Assembly (NCBI RefSeq): GCF_000420325.1
Contig: NZ_ATUS01000001.1
Span: 376,463 to 440,462, forward strand
DNA length: 64,000 nt
Origin: Spongiibacter tropicus DSM 19543
GTDB taxonomy: Bacteria > Pseudomonadota > Gammaproteobacteria > Pseudomonadales > Spongiibacteraceae
Direction: 5' to 3'
In this document: positions 40,808-50,787 of the stretch, in pieces
How positions within the stretch are numbered: the stretch's first letter is position 1
Layout of the letters: every line of letters begins with the position of its first letter
Notes under the pieces: generated by a model
Database searches by the model: none
The model's input: only the letters and a program-made list of their open reading frames with translations
What the model was told of the DNA's origin: nothing
Program-made: the position numbers and the translations under genes

Positions 40808-41707
40808 GTGAACCTTTCCCGCATAGACCTGAACCTCTTCGTTGTCTTTGACGCGATCTACAGCCACCAAAGCCTGACCCGGGCCGCAGGCGTCCTCCAT
40901 GTCACCCAGCCCGCGGTCAGCAATGCGCTGGCCAGATTGCGCAATACCCTCGACGACCCGCTGTTTGTCCGCGGCCCGTCAGGGATGAGCCCGACGCCAC
41001 TGGCACGCCAACTCATTACACCGGTTCGCGAAGCACTGCGCGAGCTGGATCAATGCGTGCGCACACGCATGGAATTTAACGCCGCCGAGGCCCGTCAGAC
41101 CTTTCGCATTCATGCCACTGAGCACGCCGAGATATTTCTGCTGCCGTCGCTGTTGAAACATCTTCAGGACCACGCACCGGGCATTGATCTGGAGGTGGTG
41201 TTCATGCGCCGCAAGGAAATTCCCCTGGCGCTGGCCAGCGGTGAACTGCAACTGGCCATCGACGCACCACTGATAAACAGCAGTGAACTGCTGTATCGCT
41301 CGCTGCGCAGCGATCACTATGTTTGTGTTATGCGCAACGGGCACCCACTCACCGAAGGAGAGCTGACGCTGGAGCGCTTTCTCAGCGCACGACACATCCA
41401 CATTTCCAGTCGCAGCCGAGGTTCGGGCCATGTTGATCTGGCGCTTCGCAGCATTGGACAACAGCGCCGCATCGCCCTGCGCCTGCAACATCATTCCGGT
41501 CTTCCCGGCCTGCTGCACAACAGCGACTATATTGCCGCCGTCCCTAAAACCCAGGCACTGCGCATGGGCTGGCAGCAACGCCCCCTGCCCTTCGACTGTC
41601 CACCGCTCGAATTAAATATCTACTGGCATAAAAATGCCGATCACGAACCCAGCATTCACTGGTTACGTGATCGGCTTGAGGCATGCGTAGACGCAGATAG
41701 TCAGTAA
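40808..41707 (+). CDS. LysR-family transcriptional regulator
   Basis: Encodes 299 residues from a GTG. The N-terminal winged helix-turn-helix (LFVVFDAIYSHQSLTRAAGV, then TQPAVSNALARLR) and a LysR substrate domain from about 90 are clear. The opening LSRIDLNLFVVFDAI is of the NodD/LeuO-like subgroup. It is divergent from the acyl-CoA cluster and probably controls it. It is convergent with the FadB-type gene. Confidence 0.93.
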   Translation: MNLSRIDLNLFVVFDAIYSHQSLTRAAGVLHVTQPAVSNALARLRNTLDDPLFVRGPSGMSPTPLARQLITPVREALRELDQCVRTRMEFNAAEARQTFRIHATEHAEIFLLPSLLKHLQDHAPGIDLEVVFMRRKEIPLALASGELQLAIDAPLINSSELLYRSLRSDHYVCVMRNGHPLTEGELTLERFLSARHIHISSRSRGSGHVDLALRSIGQQRRIALRLQHHSGLPGLLHNSDYIAAVPKTQALRMGWQQRPLPFDCPPLELNIYWHKNADHEPSIHWLRDRLEACVDADSQ

Positions 41708-41733
41708 AGCCGGGGAGCCCCCGGCTCAACCGC

Positions 41734-43881
41734 TCAGGCGAACAGTTCGCCTTTCTCGGCTTTGTCCTTCAGCACCTGCGGTACGGCAAAACGCTCACCA
41801 TAGCGGTCCTCAAGCTCAGCCAGACGCTGGGCGAAGGCCTTCACACCATATGTGTTTACGTACTGCAGCACACCGCCAGTGTGGGGCGGGAAGCCAATGC
41901 CCATAATGGAGCCGATATTTGCGTCAGCCACATTATTCAACACACCTTCTTCGTAACAGCGCAGCGACTCAACGACCTGACGGAACAACAGGCGGTCTTT
42001 TACATCCTCCACCGGCAGATTCACTTCCGGGTTATAGAACCAGTTGTAAATTTCCGGCCACAGCGCTTTTTCGCCGCCCGCAGGGTAATCGTAGTAACCA
42101 CCGCCGTGGAAACGACCACCACGACCATGCTCGTCGATCAAGCGTTTGGACAAACGGTAGCTGGCGGTTTCCCGTGAGAAGTTATCCCCCAGACGCGCAT
42201 CCAGCGCCATATTGGTTTCGGTGGCTTTTACGCCCAGTTGCTGACTGACCTCATCCTGCACGGCCAGCGGTCCAACCGGCATACCAATGGCTCGACCGAG
42301 GTTTTCAACCAGTACCGGATCGACGCCCTCTTCCAGCAGCAAGGCACCTTCATCCAGATAGGTGGCAAATACGCGAGAGGTAAAGAAACCGCGTGAGTCG
42401 TTAACCACGATCGGCGTTTTGCGGATTTGCTGGGAATAGTCAAACGCCTTGGCCAGTGTCTCATCGGATGTTTGCTCACCGACAATGATTTCCACCAGCG
42501 GCATCTTATCGACGGGTGAGAAGAAGTGGATACCAATGAAGTTCTCGGGCTTCTTAGACGGCTCAGCCAGCAGGGTGATCGGCAGGGTCGAGGTGTTTGA
42601 GCCCCATACGCCGTTCTCGGCCAGCTTGCCTTCCAGTTCTTGCGTAATCTGGTGTTTCAGGTCGACATTCTCAAACACGGCTTCGATAATCAGATCGCAG
42701 CCCTGCAGATCATCAGCATCGGCGGTAGCCTTGATAAGCCCCAGCACCTGCGCTTTTTTCTCTTCTGTCATACGGCCTTTGGCAACGCGTTTATCAAGCA
42801 GACCTTCGCTGTAGGCCTTGCCCTTGTCTGCCGCATCCTGGCTGATGTCTTTCAGGACGACTTCAATGCCAGCCATCGCCGAGACATAGGCGATGCCCTG
42901 GCCCATCATACCTGCGCCGAGTACGCCTACTTTTTTAGTTTGATACTTATCGAAGCCTTTCGGACGGCTGCCGCCACCGTTCACCTGATTCATCTGCAGG
43001 AAGAAGTTCATCAGATTTTTGGCAACAGGTGTTGTCACCAGGCTGACGAAGACACGCGCTTCAATTTCCAGAGCGGTGTCGAAATCCACCCGCAAGGTAT
43101 CGGCGATGACATCCAGGATTTTCACCGGCGCGGGAACCAGACCACGTGTCTTCTTGTACAACATGGGGTTGCCGCCCTGGAGCATCTGGGCAATCTTGGG
43201 GTTTTTCGCATCGCCACCAGGGATTTTAAAGCCTTTCACATCCCAGGGGTTTTGGGCTTCAGGATTTGCTTTCACCCAGGCTTTGGCTTTGGCAATCATG
43301 TCTTCCGGACTGTCGGCCAGCTCTTCAACCAGACCGGCGGCATGGGCCTTGTCGGCAGAGAAGCGCGTGCCTTCCAGCAGTGGCATGATCGCGCGCTCGG
43401 CGCCAAATTTATTCACCATGCGAACAATACCGCCACCGCCAGGCAGCAGGCCGAGGCTCACTTCAGGGAGACCAATTTGTACCGCTTTGCTGTTCAGGGC
43501 CACACGGTGGTGACAGCACAAACAGATTTCGTAGCCACCGCCCAGCGCGGCACCATTAATGGCCGCAACAACCGGCTTGCCCAGCTTTTCCAGGCGGCGC
43601 AACACAGACTTGATTTCCATGTTCATTTTGAACATTTCGGCTTCGCCTTTACCGGGCTCGAGCGTCAACATGCTCTTGATATCGCCGCCGGCAAAGAAGG
43701 TCTTCTTGGCTGAGGTCAGAACCACGCCCGCAATACTGTCGCGCTCGGCCTCAAGGCGCTCTACAGTGGAGCCCATCAGCGCCATGTACTCATCGTTCAT
43801 CGCATTTACCGGGCCACTCATATCCATAGTGACGGTTACGATATTGTCGCTGTCTTTTTCGTAGTTAAATGTTCCAGTCAT
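41734..43881 (-). CDS. FadB/FadJ-type multifunctional fatty-acid oxidation protein
   Basis: Encodes 715 residues. The crotonase half holds both catalytic glutamates (GAALGGGYEICLCC and GLPEVSLGLLPGGGG). The 3-hydroxyacyl-CoA dehydrogenase half has the NAD site VGVLGAGMMGQGIAYVSA near 316-333 and the catalytic His in FIGIHFFSPVDKMPLVEII. It hydrates enoyl-CoA and oxidises 3-hydroxyacyl-CoA. It lies 53 nt downstream of the thiolase, the reverse of the E. coli fadBA order. FadB versus FadJ cannot be decided by eye. Confidence 0.95.
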   Translation of the reverse strand: MTGTFNYEKDSDNIVTVTMDMSGPVNAMNDEYMALMGSTVERLEAERDSIAGVVLTSAKKTFFAGGDIKSMLTLEPGKGEAEMFKMNMEIKSVLRRLEKLGKPVVAAINGAALGGGYEICLCCHHRVALNSKAVQIGLPEVSLGLLPGGGGIVRMVNKFGAERAIMPLLEGTRFSADKAHAAGLVEELADSPEDMIAKAKAWVKANPEAQNPWDVKGFKIPGGDAKNPKIAQMLQGGNPMLYKKTRGLVPAPVKILDVIADTLRVDFDTALEIEARVFVSLVTTPVAKNLMNFFLQMNQVNGGGSRPKGFDKYQTKKVGVLGAGMMGQGIAYVSAMAGIEVVLKDISQDAADKGKAYSEGLLDKRVAKGRMTEEKKAQVLGLIKATADADDLQGCDLIIEAVFENVDLKHQITQELEGKLAENGVWGSNTSTLPITLLAEPSKKPENFIGIHFFSPVDKMPLVEIIVGEQTSDETLAKAFDYSQQIRKTPIVVNDSRGFFTSRVFATYLDEGALLLEEGVDPVLVENLGRAIGMPVGPLAVQDEVSQQLGVKATETNMALDARLGDNFSRETASYRLSKRLIDEHGRGGRFHGGGYYDYPAGGEKALWPEIYNWFYNPEVNLPVEDVKDRLLFRQVVESLRCYEEGVLNNVADANIGSIMGIGFPPHTGGVLQYVNTYGVKAFAQRLAELEDRYGERFAVPQVLKDKAEKGELFA

Positions 43882-43934
43882 TGGACTTACCTATATTCTG
43901 TTATGTCGTTGTGGACATCGCGTGTTGCGACGGC

Positions 43935-45143
43935 TTACAGGCGTTCGATAATCGTGGCGATACCCATGCCACCGCCCACACAGAGCGTGATCAGGCCAAA
44001 GCGCTGGTCGCGACGCTCAAGCTCGTCAAGAATGGTGCCGACGAGCATGCCACCGGTTGCGCCGAGAGGGTGCCCCATCGCAATGGCGCCGCCATTGACG
44101 TTAATTTTTTCCCAGGGTGCCTGGGTATCTTTCTGGAAGCGCATCGCCACCGACGCAAAAGCTTCGTTAATCTCAAACAGGTCAATGTCTTCGATTTTCA
44201 TGCCGGCCTTTTCGAGGACTTTCCAGGTCGCCGGTGCCGGCCCTGTCAGCATGATGGTGGGCTCGGTACCCGTCACCGCGGTCGCGACTACACGGCCACG
44301 TGCTTTCAGGCCGATTTTCTCGCCAGCAGCCTTGCTGCCAATCAATACGGCAGATGCGCCATCGACAATACCCGATGAGTTACCGGCGTGATGGACGTGA
44401 TTGATCTTGGCAACCTGGGGGTATTTGCTCAGAGCGATATCATCGAAACCGAGCCCGCCCAGCATTTCAAAAGACGGACGCAGCTTGCTCAGGCTTTCTA
44501 CCGTTGTACCCGGCTTGATGAAGTCATCCTTCTCAAGGATGGTCATGCCGTTGACGTCTTTCACCGGCAATACAGAGCGGTCGAAGTATCCCGCTTCTCT
44601 GGCGCGAGCCGCATATTCCTGCGAGCGCGCAGCGAAGCCGTCGAGATCTGCCCGTGAGAAACCTTCCATCGTGGCAATCAGGTCAGCACCGATACCCTGA
44701 GGAACAAAAGCGGTGTCGAAGGCCGTTTGCGGATCTTCGCCCCAGGCGCCACCATTCGAGCCCATGGGGACACGAGACATGCTTTCTACACCGCCCGCAA
44801 CCACCAGCTCTTCCCAGCCGGAGGCGATCTTCATCGCGGCCAGGTTGACGGCCTCAAGGCCCGAGGCACAGAAGCGATCCAACTGAACGCCAGCTACTGA
44901 CTCATCCCAGCCTGCCTTCATGGCCGCCGTTTTCGCGACGCACGCGCCTTGCTCTCCGACCGGCATGACGCAGCCCATGACGACGTCGTCGACCAGTGCG
45001 GTATCCAGATTGTGACGGTCGCGCAGACCATTCAGCAGACCGGCCAGCAGGTCCACCGGCTTCACCTGGCTCAGTGGCGAGCCCATTTTGCCCTTGGCCC
45101 GGGGGGTCCGGACGGCATCATAGATAAAAGCGCTGTTGCTCAT
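43935..45143 (-). CDS. Acetyl-CoA acyltransferase (thiolase)
   Basis: Encodes 402 residues from the ATG at 45143; a GTG four codons upstream is too close to the AAGGG site. Active-site motifs are intact: nucleophile Cys in [36 protein letters not shown] and CVGGGMG. It cleaves 3-ketoacyl-CoA and forms a two-gene operon with the FadB-type gene. The AraC regulator is divergent, 156 nt away. Confidence 0.95.
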   Translation of the reverse strand: MSNSAFIYDAVRTPRAKGKMGSPLSQVKPVDLLAGLLNGLRDRHNLDTALVDDVVMGCVMPVGEQGACVAKTAAMKAGWDESVAGVQLDRFCASGLEAVNLAAMKIASGWEELVVAGGVESMSRVPMGSNGGAWGEDPQTAFDTAFVPQGIGADLIATMEGFSRADLDGFAARSQEYAARAREAGYFDRSVLPVKDVNGMTILEKDDFIKPGTTVESLSKLRPSFEMLGGLGFDDIALSKYPQVAKINHVHHAGNSSGIVDGASAVLIGSKAAGEKIGLKARGRVVATAVTGTEPTIMLTGPAPATWKVLEKAGMKIEDIDLFEINEAFASVAMRFQKDTQAPWEKINVNGGAIAMGHPLGATGGMLVGTILDELERRDQRFGLITLCVGGGMGIATIIERL

Positions 45144-45299
45144 GGTTTGTTTCACCCTTGCTTGGATTTTATGTGCAGCAAAGAGTGGCGCTCAGCGAAA
45201 GCACAGACAATGATCGACCGTGACATACAATAGACATTTTCTTACAGCCCGGCGTAGACTGCTGAGCTTCTCACCCTCTCAGCGAAGGATCGGCAAGCC

Positions 45300-46334
45300 G
45301 TGAGCAGCAGCCACAACCGCACCATTTCATCATCGTTTGTGCAGGCCGTTGTCGCAAAACTGGCGCTGCCGCATCGGCAATTGAGCGACTTGCTGCAGCA
45401 CTGCGATATCAGCGAATCGGTACTCAACAGCAATCGTGCCAGGGTGCGCCCCGCGCAATTTGCCCGCCTGCTGGACGCCGCCACCCAACTGTCGAATGAT
45501 GAATCGCTCGGTTACAACAAAACACCGCAGCGCATTGGCACCATGGCTGCGCTGGTTCGCTACTGTCACCACAGTGACGATCTGGGGCAGGCACTGAGTC
45601 GGCATAGGGAGCTATTCAATCTGTTTGACAGCGGCTATCGCGTCAGCCTCATTGAACGCGATGCCTATGCTTTTTTTCGCCTCGAGGCCGACCCTGAATA
45701 TGAACTGACGCCCTGGGTGTGTGAGCAGCATATGATGATGTTTCACCGCCTGTTCTGCTGGCTGTGCGGGACACCATTACCGCTGCTGCGGGTGAATCTT
45801 CACTACCCCGTTCCGGCGCATCGCGACGAATACCACTACCTCTTTCACAGCGAAACCCGCTTCAAGCAGCCCCATACCGAGTTTGTGATCGAGCGCCGCC
45901 TGCTGTCACTGCCCATCGTCCGCAGCGAGGCTGAACTCGATGATTACCTACAGCGTGTCCCTTTTGAGTTTCTCCATGTGCCAGGCCAGGACGGCACCTA
46001 CACAGAACAGATTCGTCGTTACCTGAAAAAATCTCTCCCCAAATTGCCGAACTACGAGCACATTGCCGACGCGCTGGGCCTTGGCACGCAAACACTGCGG
46101 CGCCGACTGGCGCAAGAGGGATGTGATTACCGCCAGATCAAACACGAACTGCTGCGAGACCTGGCCATTGAATTACTGGCCGAGCCGGAGCTGGATATCA
46201 AGCAGATTGCCTATCAGCTGGGCTTTTCTGAACCCAGCGCCTTCATCCGCTCATTCAAGAAATGGACAGGCAGCAGCCCCGGCGAATACCGTCGGCACAA
46301 TACCGTGAACACCGACACAGCCCGACGCACCTGA
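45300..46334 (+). CDS. AraC-family transcriptional regulator
   Basis: Encodes 344 residues from a GTG. The N-terminal two thirds fit the arabinose-binding-like domain of OruR/ArgR-type regulators (LDAATQLSNDESLGYN, then MAALVRYCHHSDDLGQALS). The C-terminal 100 residues have the double helix-turn-helix (HIADALGLGTQTLRRRLAQE and IKQIAYQLGFSEPSAFIRSF). It sits between the divergent thiolase operon and the acyl-CoA ligase, so it probably regulates one or both. Confidence 0.93.
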   Translation: MSSSHNRTISSSFVQAVVAKLALPHRQLSDLLQHCDISESVLNSNRARVRPAQFARLLDAATQLSNDESLGYNKTPQRIGTMAALVRYCHHSDDLGQALSRHRELFNLFDSGYRVSLIERDAYAFFRLEADPEYELTPWVCEQHMMMFHRLFCWLCGTPLPLLRVNLHYPVPAHRDEYHYLFHSETRFKQPHTEFVIERRLLSLPIVRSEAELDDYLQRVPFEFLHVPGQDGTYTEQIRRYLKKSLPKLPNYEHIADALGLGTQTLRRRLAQEGCDYRQIKHELLRDLAIELLAEPELDIKQIAYQLGFSEPSAFIRSFKKWTGSSPGEYRRHNTVNTDTARRT

Positions 46335-46435
46335 CGACAGCAACTGGCACCTGCCGACTTGGCAAGCAGGCATAGCTCGTTCTAAAGTGAAACCGGCCGC
46401 ATTCAATAATACCCATAATATGCCAAGGAGCCGTG

Positions 46436-47977
46436 ATGAAAATTCATCAGTTCGTCGACTACCATGCTCGGATAACCCCAGAGAATGCCTGCCTGATCTT
46501 CGCTGATCAGCCCATAAGCTATGCGGAAATCCAGCGCCAATCCGAGTCGATTGCCGCTGGTCTGCTGGAACGGGGGATAGAGGCCGGCGATCGCATCGCC
46601 TGCCTGTGTCAGAACTGCCCGGAATTTCTTACGCTCCTGGTCGCCTGCAGTCGCGTCGAAGCCGTGCTCTGCGCCGTGAACTACCGACTCGCACCGGAAG
46701 AAGTGCAATATGTACTGGACGACAGTAATGCGCGGATGCTGGCGGCCCCCGATACCGATATGGCGCCCCTCATTGCCGCACTGAAGACGAGCGTACCCAT
46801 CCTCTCCTCCCACGATGGCAGCTGGGAAGCCTGGTGTCGCAGCTTACCCGACGCAGCCGGTATCGACCGCAGCCGCGGCAGCGATGCCGCAATCATGCAG
46901 TTGTACACCAGCGGCACTACGGGCCGCCCCAAAGGGGTCGTACTCAGCCAGCGAAACATATTTTCTCTCTATGCCTCGGCAGCCGCGTCATGGTCTGTAA
47001 AAGCCTGTCCGGGCAGCCGTGATCTCGTCAGCGCACCTAACTTCCATATCGGCGGCGCTGGCACGCTGATTCTCCCGATTCTGTCTGGGGGGACGGTTGT
47101 ACTTCACAAGACTTTCGACCCCTTCAAGGTGGCCGAAGATCTGGAGCGCTACCAAATAGAAAACACCTTTGTCGTTCCCGCGATGATTATGGCAATGATC
47201 CACATGGTGCCTGATCTTGGCGAGCGGAATTTCAGCCATCTCAGACAGATCGTCTACGGCGCCTCGCCAATCAACAGTGCCCTGCTGCAAAGTGCGCTGA
47301 AAGTATTCGACTGCGATTTCTATCAGGTCTACGGCATGACAGAAACCTGCGGCGCAGTGGTCTCACTGTCTGCAGAAGATCATCGCCGGGCGGGTCAAGA
47401 TCGTCCGGAACTGCTCGCCTCCTGCGGCCGCCCTCAGGCCGGTATCGATGTAAAAGTCGTTAACGACCAGGGAGAGCAACTCGGCGTCGGAGAAACCGGC
47501 GAGCTACTGGTTCGCTGTGACGCCAACATGATGGGCTACTATCGACGCACAGAGGCAACCGAGGAAACCCTGCGCGACGGCTGGATACACACAGGCGATT
47601 CTGCGTTTATTGACGACGAGGGCTATATTTTCCTTCGTGATCGTATCAAAGACATGATTATCAGCGGCGGCGAGAATATTTATCCCATAGAAATCGAAAA
47701 CGCCTTGAGCCAACACCCGGCCGTTGCGGATGTGGCCGTTGTCGGAATTCCCTGCGAGAACTATGGCGAAGCCCCGCTCGCCTGTGTGGTTTTAAAAGAA
47801 GGCCAATCGCTGGATGCGGATGAAATGGTCGCATTTTTGCGAGACAGCCTCGCGGGCTACAAAATTCCAAGACAGATTGCCCACCATGCCGAGCTGCCGC
47901 GCAACCCCTCCGGAAAAATTCTCAAAAAGCACCTTCGCGAGCCCTATTGGCAAGGCCATGAGCGAGCGATCGGTTAA
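46436..47977 (+). CDS. AMP-dependent acyl-CoA synthetase/ligase
   Basis: Encodes 513 residues from the ATG at 46436 with AAGGAG 5 nt upstream; a GTG one codon earlier is too close. ANL-superfamily motifs are complete: P-loop YTSGTTGRPKGVV, YGMTETCG, GWIHTGDSAFIDDEGY and the adenylation lysine in NPSGKILKK. It activates a fatty or aromatic acid to its CoA thioester for the neighbouring beta-oxidation genes. The acid is not predictable. Confidence 0.94.
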   Translation: MKIHQFVDYHARITPENACLIFADQPISYAEIQRQSESIAAGLLERGIEAGDRIACLCQNCPEFLTLLVACSRVEAVLCAVNYRLAPEEVQYVLDDSNARMLAAPDTDMAPLIAALKTSVPILSSHDGSWEAWCRSLPDAAGIDRSRGSDAAIMQLYTSGTTGRPKGVVLSQRNIFSLYASAAASWSVKACPGSRDLVSAPNFHIGGAGTLILPILSGGTVVLHKTFDPFKVAEDLERYQIENTFVVPAMIMAMIHMVPDLGERNFSHLRQIVYGASPINSALLQSALKVFDCDFYQVYGMTETCGAVVSLSAEDHRRAGQDRPELLASCGRPQAGIDVKVVNDQGEQLGVGETGELLVRCDANMMGYYRRTEATEETLRDGWIHTGDSAFIDDEGYIFLRDRIKDMIISGGENIYPIEIENALSQHPAVADVAVVGIPCENYGEAPLACVVLKEGQSLDADEMVAFLRDSLAGYKIPRQIAHHAELPRNPSGKILKKHLREPYWQGHERAIG

Positions 47978-48132
47978 GATACGGAAAGGCGTTGCGCTGG
48001 CAGCATCAGCGCAACGCTTGGATATACACCGAAACGCGACGTCCCCAGGTCAGTTTGAGTCAGCGAAGCCCTGACATACCCCCTTTCAAGCACCAACCGG
48101 ACGACCATTACGCGATACCAGCGCGAGCCTAA

Positions 48133-48300
48133 CTAGGCACGATAGTCTCTGTCACGATCTCGTCGCGGGGTAATGTGAATGCTCTCGGGTGCACCACAAT
48201 GTGGGCACTCCCAGTGGGTATGGCCCTCTCGATTGAGCTTTGGCTGGGGATATTCCTTTCCGCAACGCCGACAACGGTAGTCACTGATTTCCATCGACAT
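48133..48300 (-). CDS. 55-residue zinc-ribbon protein
   Basis: A short gene starting MSMEISDYRCRRCGKEYPQP with a GGGAG site upstream. It has two CxxC pairs, CRRC and CPHC, 20 residues apart, then a basic tail (TPRRDRDRDYRA). This fits a small rubredoxin-like or zinc-ribbon protein that binds one zinc. It is opposite in strand to its neighbours. Function unknown. Confidence 0.7.
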   Translation of the reverse strand: MSMEISDYRCRRCGKEYPQPKLNREGHTHWECPHCGAPESIHITPRRDRDRDYRA

Positions 48301-48632
48301 TTTGATCACTCCCTCTGCTTACGCGTTTAAAATGGGGCTTCGTCATTGCTGAGCCCCGAATTTACGGATACTCCGGCGTATGCGCCATCACGAGCATTCC
48401 GGAAAACGGCACTTCATGTTCACGCTTTTATTCACAGCTGTGCACCAGGCATCATATTCAGGAATTTGCCCGGTGCGAATCCAAATCCGGCTTTCTCCCG
48501 TACAACTCCTTTGCTATACCCATTATGGGTGCTCCCTTACGCTGATGAACGATTGCTCAACGACTTGGCCACCGCGCATCTCTTTGCAAACAAGCCCCCC
48601 GTAAACGAGATTCAAGAACAAGTGATCCAGAC
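48301..48632. other. 332-nt intergenic region, no convincing gene
   Basis: The region lies between the zinc-ribbon gene and the MHYT-GGDEF gene, and should hold promoters for both. A stem GGGGCT (48334-48339) with AGCCCC (48352-48357) is present. A 96-codon open frame (48346-48636) overlaps the next start, has no ribosome-binding site and a random composition. No riboswitch-like structure was recognised. Confidence 0.45.
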
Positions 48633-50720
48633 ATGAATTTTTGGCGATTTGATGCTGATTCAGCGGTATTGGGACATCCGCTGATGGGAAGCTACGATCC
48701 ACTGCTGGTAGGCCTCTCTGTTGTCATCTCCTGCTTTGCAGGCATTACCGCGCTGGCGCTGGCAGACAGGATGACGGCAAGCCCCTCCAGGTCAGCCAAG
48801 GCCTGGTGGCAGCTTGGCGGTGCTGCCGCGCTGGGCTTTGGCATCTGGTCTATGCATTTCACCGGCATGCTTGCCTTCAAGCTGCCTGAGCATGCTGACA
48901 TGCAGTATGACGCAGGTTTGACCCTGATTTCCCTGCTACCTGCAATGGCTGGTAGTGTTGCCGCGCTCTACTTCATATCCCAAGCTAATTTCAGCGGTCT
49001 GCATCTGCAGCTATGTTCTATCGCGCTGGCCGGTGGCATTGGCGTGATGCACTACACCGGCATGGAGGCCATGCAAATGCCGGGGCTGCGGTATGACCTG
49101 CCCCTGTTTATTGCCTCATTCGGTATCGCCTATCTGCTGGCGCTGACCGCCCTCAGCATCAGGCGCTATCTTCGCGCCCAGAAACAACTGCCGGAAAATG
49201 CGGTGAGTTACATCTCGGGCACGATTATCGGGATTTCCGTATCCGGCATGCATTACACCGCCATGGAAGCATCGCGTTTCTATGCCATTGGCGAGGGACA
49301 TGCCATTCAATCTGTTGTCTCCAGCGCGAATCTGGCCTCTGGAATTGGTCTGTTTGCCGCACTGATCCTGGGGTTGAGTATTGTTGCCGCCTGGATTGAC
49401 CGTCAGGTGGGCTTCCAACGCCTGCTCAACCTGGAAAAAATGGCACACACCGATGCACTGACCGGGCTTCCCAACCGGGTGCTCTACGAAAGCCAATTGG
49501 AAGACGCCTTGGAAAAGAACCAGCGCCAGGGAGACAATCTGGCACTGATGTATTTTGACCTCAATAAATTCAAGCCGATCAATGACACCTATGGCCACGC
49601 GGCGGGAGACCTGCTGCTTCGGGAATTTGCTTCGCGCTTAAAACACAGTCTGCGCGAGCACGACCTCGCCGCGAGGCTCGGGGGTGACGAGTTTGCCGCC
49701 CTGCTGCGGGGGTTTTCAAAAGTGGAAGACGTGGCAATGATTGCCGAGCGGATTCTCGACTCACTTGCCACGCCCGTGCGCCTGGACCGTCTGGAGTTGT
49801 ACCTGAGCACCAGTATCGGCATCAGCATTTGCCCCGACGATGCACAAAGCAAAGATGAGCTGATACAGCTTGCTGACGAGGCAATGTATCGCGCCAAAGC
49901 GGGAAAACTGGGTTACTGCTTTGCCGGATACCAGCTCGGCAGACTATCCGAGGAGTATCAACTGGCTACCGATGCCATCACCCGGGCGCTTGATCGCTCT
50001 GAAATCAGCCTTCTGTACCAACCAATTATTGATCTGCAGACCCGCCAGATTATCGCCGTAGAAGCCTTCGCCCGCTTTCCGAATCAAAACTCGCAATCAC
50101 CACTGGAGTTTTATGAGCTGGCAGAACGGCGCGGCAAAACCCGAGAGCTGAGCGATTTGGTCCTGCGGGCGGTCTGTCGTCAAGCCAGTCAGTGGCTGAA
50201 AGACGGTATTGAATTTGGCCGAATCGCTGTGAATATCAGCGACATGCAAACCCGGCATCCGGACTTCTCCAAATGCCTGCTGGGGATTATGCAGCAGTTC
50301 TCAGTTCCCGGTGAGCGCTTGGAGTTGGAGCTGAGTGCCTCCTGCTTTAAATCTCCCAACGACGGAATCAAGTCACAAATCATCTCCGCGAAAGCCCGAG
50401 GCGTTACCATCACCCTCGACGACGCCGATGCTAACGCCTTACAGGCGATTAGCGAATGCCCGGTTCAGAAGGTAAAAATCTCCCGTAACCTGGTCGCCGA
50501 CAGCGTTCACTCCACGAAAGCCCGAGCGCTGATCAAAACCATTGCCACGCTCAGTCTCGAACTGGGTTACGAATTGAGCTGCGGGGGAATAGAAACTGAA
50601 GAACAACTGAAGCGCGTCACCGATGCCGGCTGCCGCAGTGGTCAGGGCTACCTCTTCTACCACCCGATGACCGCGGATCTCTTCGCCTCAAAAATCGCCT
50701 CACTGACCGGCGCTCAATAA
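48633..50720 (+). CDS. MHYT-GGDEF-EAL membrane protein with degenerate EAL domain
   Basis: Encodes 695 residues. An MHYT sensor with three metal-binding signatures (MHFTGM, MHYTGM, MHYTAM) spans about 20-260 in seven helices. The GGDEF domain is intact (RLGGDEFAALL, 350-354), so diguanylate cyclase activity is likely. The EAL domain has lost key residues: EAL is EAF, the ELTE site reads ELSA, DDFG reads DDAD, KID reads KIS and the AEGVE segment reads CGGIE. It is probably not a phosphodiesterase. A strong terminator follows. Confidence 0.93.
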   Translation: MNFWRFDADSAVLGHPLMGSYDPLLVGLSVVISCFAGITALALADRMTASPSRSAKAWWQLGGAAALGFGIWSMHFTGMLAFKLPEHADMQYDAGLTLISLLPAMAGSVAALYFISQANFSGLHLQLCSIALAGGIGVMHYTGMEAMQMPGLRYDLPLFIASFGIAYLLALTALSIRRYLRAQKQLPENAVSYISGTIIGISVSGMHYTAMEASRFYAIGEGHAIQSVVSSANLASGIGLFAALILGLSIVAAWIDRQVGFQRLLNLEKMAHTDALTGLPNRVLYESQLEDALEKNQRQGDNLALMYFDLNKFKPINDTYGHAAGDLLLREFASRLKHSLREHDLAARLGGDEFAALLRGFSKVEDVAMIAERILDSLATPVRLDRLELYLSTSIGISICPDDAQSKDELIQLADEAMYRAKAGKLGYCFAGYQLGRLSEEYQLATDAITRALDRSEISLLYQPIIDLQTRQIIAVEAFARFPNQNSQSPLEFYELAERRGKTRELSDLVLRAVCRQASQWLKDGIEFGRIAVNISDMQTRHPDFSKCLLGIMQQFSVPGERLELELSASCFKSPNDGIKSQIISAKARGVTITLDDADANALQAISECPVQKVKISRNLVADSVHSTKARALIKTIATLSLELGYELSCGGIETEEQLKRVTDAGCRSGQGYLFYHPMTADLFASKIASLTGAQ

Positions 50721-50732
50721 ACTCCGTCCGTA

Positions 50733-50760
50733 AAAAAGGCCTTCTACTGAAGGCCTTTTT
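50733..50760. terminator. Terminator after the MHYT-GGDEF gene
   Basis: AAAAAGGCCTTC-TACT-GAAGGCCTTTTT forms a strong stem with T tract. It also ends the convergent SnoaL-like gene on the other strand. Confidence 0.9.
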
Positions 50761-50787
50761 CGATTTACAAACTACTGCGGCAGCACC

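Noticed and set aside
37755-43713. Plus-strand open frames opposite the kinase, dehydrogenase and FadB-type genes
   Set aside because: Same reason: antisense shadows without start signals or recognisable domains.
48346-48636. 96-codon frame before the MHYT-GGDEF gene
   Set aside because: No ribosome-binding site, random composition and overlap with a better start.
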